Assembly: GCA_913009515.1 (NCBI GenBank)
Contig: CAJVYO010000012.1
Location: 1 to 15,250 of the forward strand
DNA: 15,250 bases
Source: an uncultured Methylococcaceae bacterium
GTDB lineage: Bacteria > Pseudomonadota > Gammaproteobacteria > Methylococcales > Methylomonadaceae
Direction of reading: 5' to 3'
The position numbers and the translations under genes were made by a program. This document shows, one piece after another, positions 13,999 to 15,250 of this stretch; position 1 is the stretch's first letter, and each line of letters opens with the position of its first letter. The notes beneath the pieces were generated by a model, which was given only the letters and a program-made list of their open reading frames with translations, searched no databases and had not been told where the DNA came from.

Positions 13999-15250
13999 TG
14001 AAACTTATTTATACATTTTTTATCGCCTGTTTAGTGAGCCAAAACCTGTTAGCAGAGCATAAAAATTTAGACCAATTATTAAACGATGTAAAACAAGCTC
14101 AACAATTAGAGCGCAATATTAATCAAGCAAGGGAAGCTGAATTTTTAGCTGAAAAACAAACTCAGCAACAATTATTAAACGCGGAAACCGCTGAATTAAA
14201 ACATCAAGAACGCTTGAGTGAGCAATTAAAAGAGCATTTAGCCGCTAATGAACAGTTATTAATTGAATTAGAAACGCAGTTAAAAGCGCGTAGTGGTGAA
14301 TTAGGTGAATTATTTGGCGTGGCACGTTTGGCGGCGGGGGATTTAAAAGCCGAGCTTAATAATTCCGTCGTCTCAGCACAATATCAGCACCGCGATAAAG
14401 TATTAACCACCATGATTGAGAGTAAGGCGTTACCGACTATTCAACAATTAAAACAGCTTTGGTTTACTTTGCAACAAGAGATGACCGAATCAGGAAAAAT
14501 TGTCCGTTTTCAGGGTGAAGTTGAAGTGGCTGGTATTCGTAAAAATGCAGAGATTATTCGCGTGGGTGCATTTAATGCGTTTACTGACAGTGGTTATTTG
14601 GAATATTCTGCTGAAACCAATATTTTAGTGAGTTTATCGCGTCAACCTGAAACACATTATTTGGATTTATTAGCTAATTTTAGCCAAGCCACAACAGGCC
14701 AATTACCGATTGCGATTGACCCAACACGCGGCGTATTATTAAGTATGTTGATTCAAGCTCCTGATGCGAAAGAACGCATTCAGCAAGGGGGTGTCATTGG
14801 TTATATTATTATTGGTTTAGGTTTATTAGGGTTTATCTATGCTGTATTGCGGTTAATTATTTTAAGCCTTATCGGTAAAAAAATGCAGCAGCAGGTTGAG
14901 CAGCCTGCCGCGGATAATAATCCATTAGGGCGTATCTTATTAGCCACAGAAAAAAATCCTATTGAGGATACAGACACGCTTGAATTAGTCTTAGATGAAG
15001 CGATTACCCGTGAAGTGCCTGCCTTAGAAAAAGGTTTATCGATGATTAAATTATTTGCAGCAGTGGCTCCATTATTGGGCTTATTAGGCACCGTAACTGG
15101 CATGATCGCAACCTTTCAATCTATCAGTTTATTTGGTACCGGCGACCCTAAATTAATGGCAAATGGTATTTCACAGGCCTTGGTCACGACGATGCTCGGT
15201 TTATGTGCCGCGATTCCGCTGTTATTTATTCATAATTTACTGGCATCACG
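13998..15250 (+). CDS. ttpC: TtpC-like MotA/TolQ/ExbB proton channel family protein (partial, runs off the window)
   Basis: The frame is open from the ATG at 13998 to the window end, giving 417 codons without a stop. AGAGG at 13986-13990 gives a proper ribosome site, and the start overlaps the DUF3450 stop (TAATG). The product has a signal peptide (1-19) and a periplasmic coiled coil rich in Gln, Glu and Leu (about 20-95). A globular periplasmic domain precedes a membrane segment (about 265-289, VIGYIIIGLGLLGF). The MotA/TolQ/ExbB channel domain follows, with the hallmark APLLGLLGTVTGMI (357-370) and then ISQALVTTMLGLCAAIPLL. A long periplasmic extension before an ExbB-like channel is the TtpC architecture, which helps energise TonB2-type transport. 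ExbB, ExbD and TonB genes are expected just beyond the window. Confidence 0.92.
   Translation, partial: MKLIYTFFIACLVSQNLLAEHKNLDQLLNDVKQAQQLERNINQAREAEFLAEKQTQQQLLNAETAELKHQERLSEQLKEHLAANEQLLIELETQLKARSGELGELFGVARLAAGDLKAELNNSVVSAQYQHRDKVLTTMIESKALPTIQQLKQLWFTLQQEMTESGKIVRFQGEVEVAGIRKNAEIIRVGAFNAFTDSGYLEYSAETNILVSLSRQPETHYLDLLANFSQATTGQLPIAIDPTRGVLLSMLIQAPDAKERIQQGGVIGYIIIGLGLLGFIYAVLRLIILSLIGKKMQQQVEQPAADNNPLGRILLATEKNPIEDTDTLELVLDEAITREVPALEKGLSMIKLFAAVAPLLGLLGTVTGMIATFQSISLFGTGDPKLMANGISQALVTTMLGLCAAIPLLFIHNLLAS

Noticed and set aside
14837..15103. Minus-strand open frame of 88 codons near the window end
   Set aside because: It is antisense to the ttpC-like gene, whose channel motifs prove the plus-strand frame.
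1..15250. CRISPR array, tRNA or rRNA genes
   Set aside because: No regularly spaced repeats with unique spacers and no tRNA- or rRNA-like sequence were seen. The only repeats are the 59-bp pair, the 21-bp tandem units and the IS hairpins.

Overview
The window looks like chromosomal DNA of an AT-rich gammaproteobacterium. The evidence is the gene content: a Wzy-type exopolysaccharide locus with a VpsM/VpsN/VpsO-like export trio, a DUF3450-TtpC pair that normally begins a TtpC-ExbB-ExbD-TonB cluster, and a DUF3782-like nuclease gene. Methylococcales and Thiotrichales-like lineages fit, but no marker fixes the genus.

Region 1 (about 1-2600) is accessory DNA. It holds an unrecognised 162-aa gene on the minus strand, a degenerate palindromic repeat, and a compact IS200/IS605-family element with subterminal hairpins at both ends. 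It also holds a PD-(D/E)XK-like gene (DUF3782 type) with a 21-bp tandem-repeat coiled coil. That gene lies between two nearly identical 59-bp direct repeats, and the second repeat runs into what looks like the C-terminal stub of a transposase.

Region 2 (2693-9406) is a run of seven plus-strand genes spaced by -1 to 57 bases, probably one operon. In order they are APS kinase (cysC), a DHH-family phosphoesterase, a 69-residue secreted peptide with APEGKG repeats, an outer-membrane beta-barrel, a short OPX polysaccharide-export protein, a Wzc-type co-polymerase fused to a BY-kinase with a tyrosine-rich tail, and a membrane-anchored protein of unknown function. The barrel, short OPX and Wzc would form the export path. 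CysC plus a possible PAP-recycling DHH enzyme hints at a sulfated polymer, but no sulfotransferase is in view.

Region 3 (9403-12993) completes the visible polysaccharide set: an O-antigen ligase/polymerase-like membrane protein (minus), a PPP-family metallophosphatase (plus) and a WcaJ-type initiating phosphoglycosyltransferase (minus). The phosphatase is a candidate partner for the Wzc kinase. No Wzx flippase and no ordinary glycosyltransferase is present, so part of the pathway must lie elsewhere.

Region 4 (12994-15250) is a 228-base divergent intergenic region followed by a DUF3450 periplasmic coiled-coil gene. That gene overlaps by one base a ttpC-like MotA/TolQ/ExbB gene, which runs off the window end. 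This pair is an energy-transduction module separate from the polysaccharide locus.
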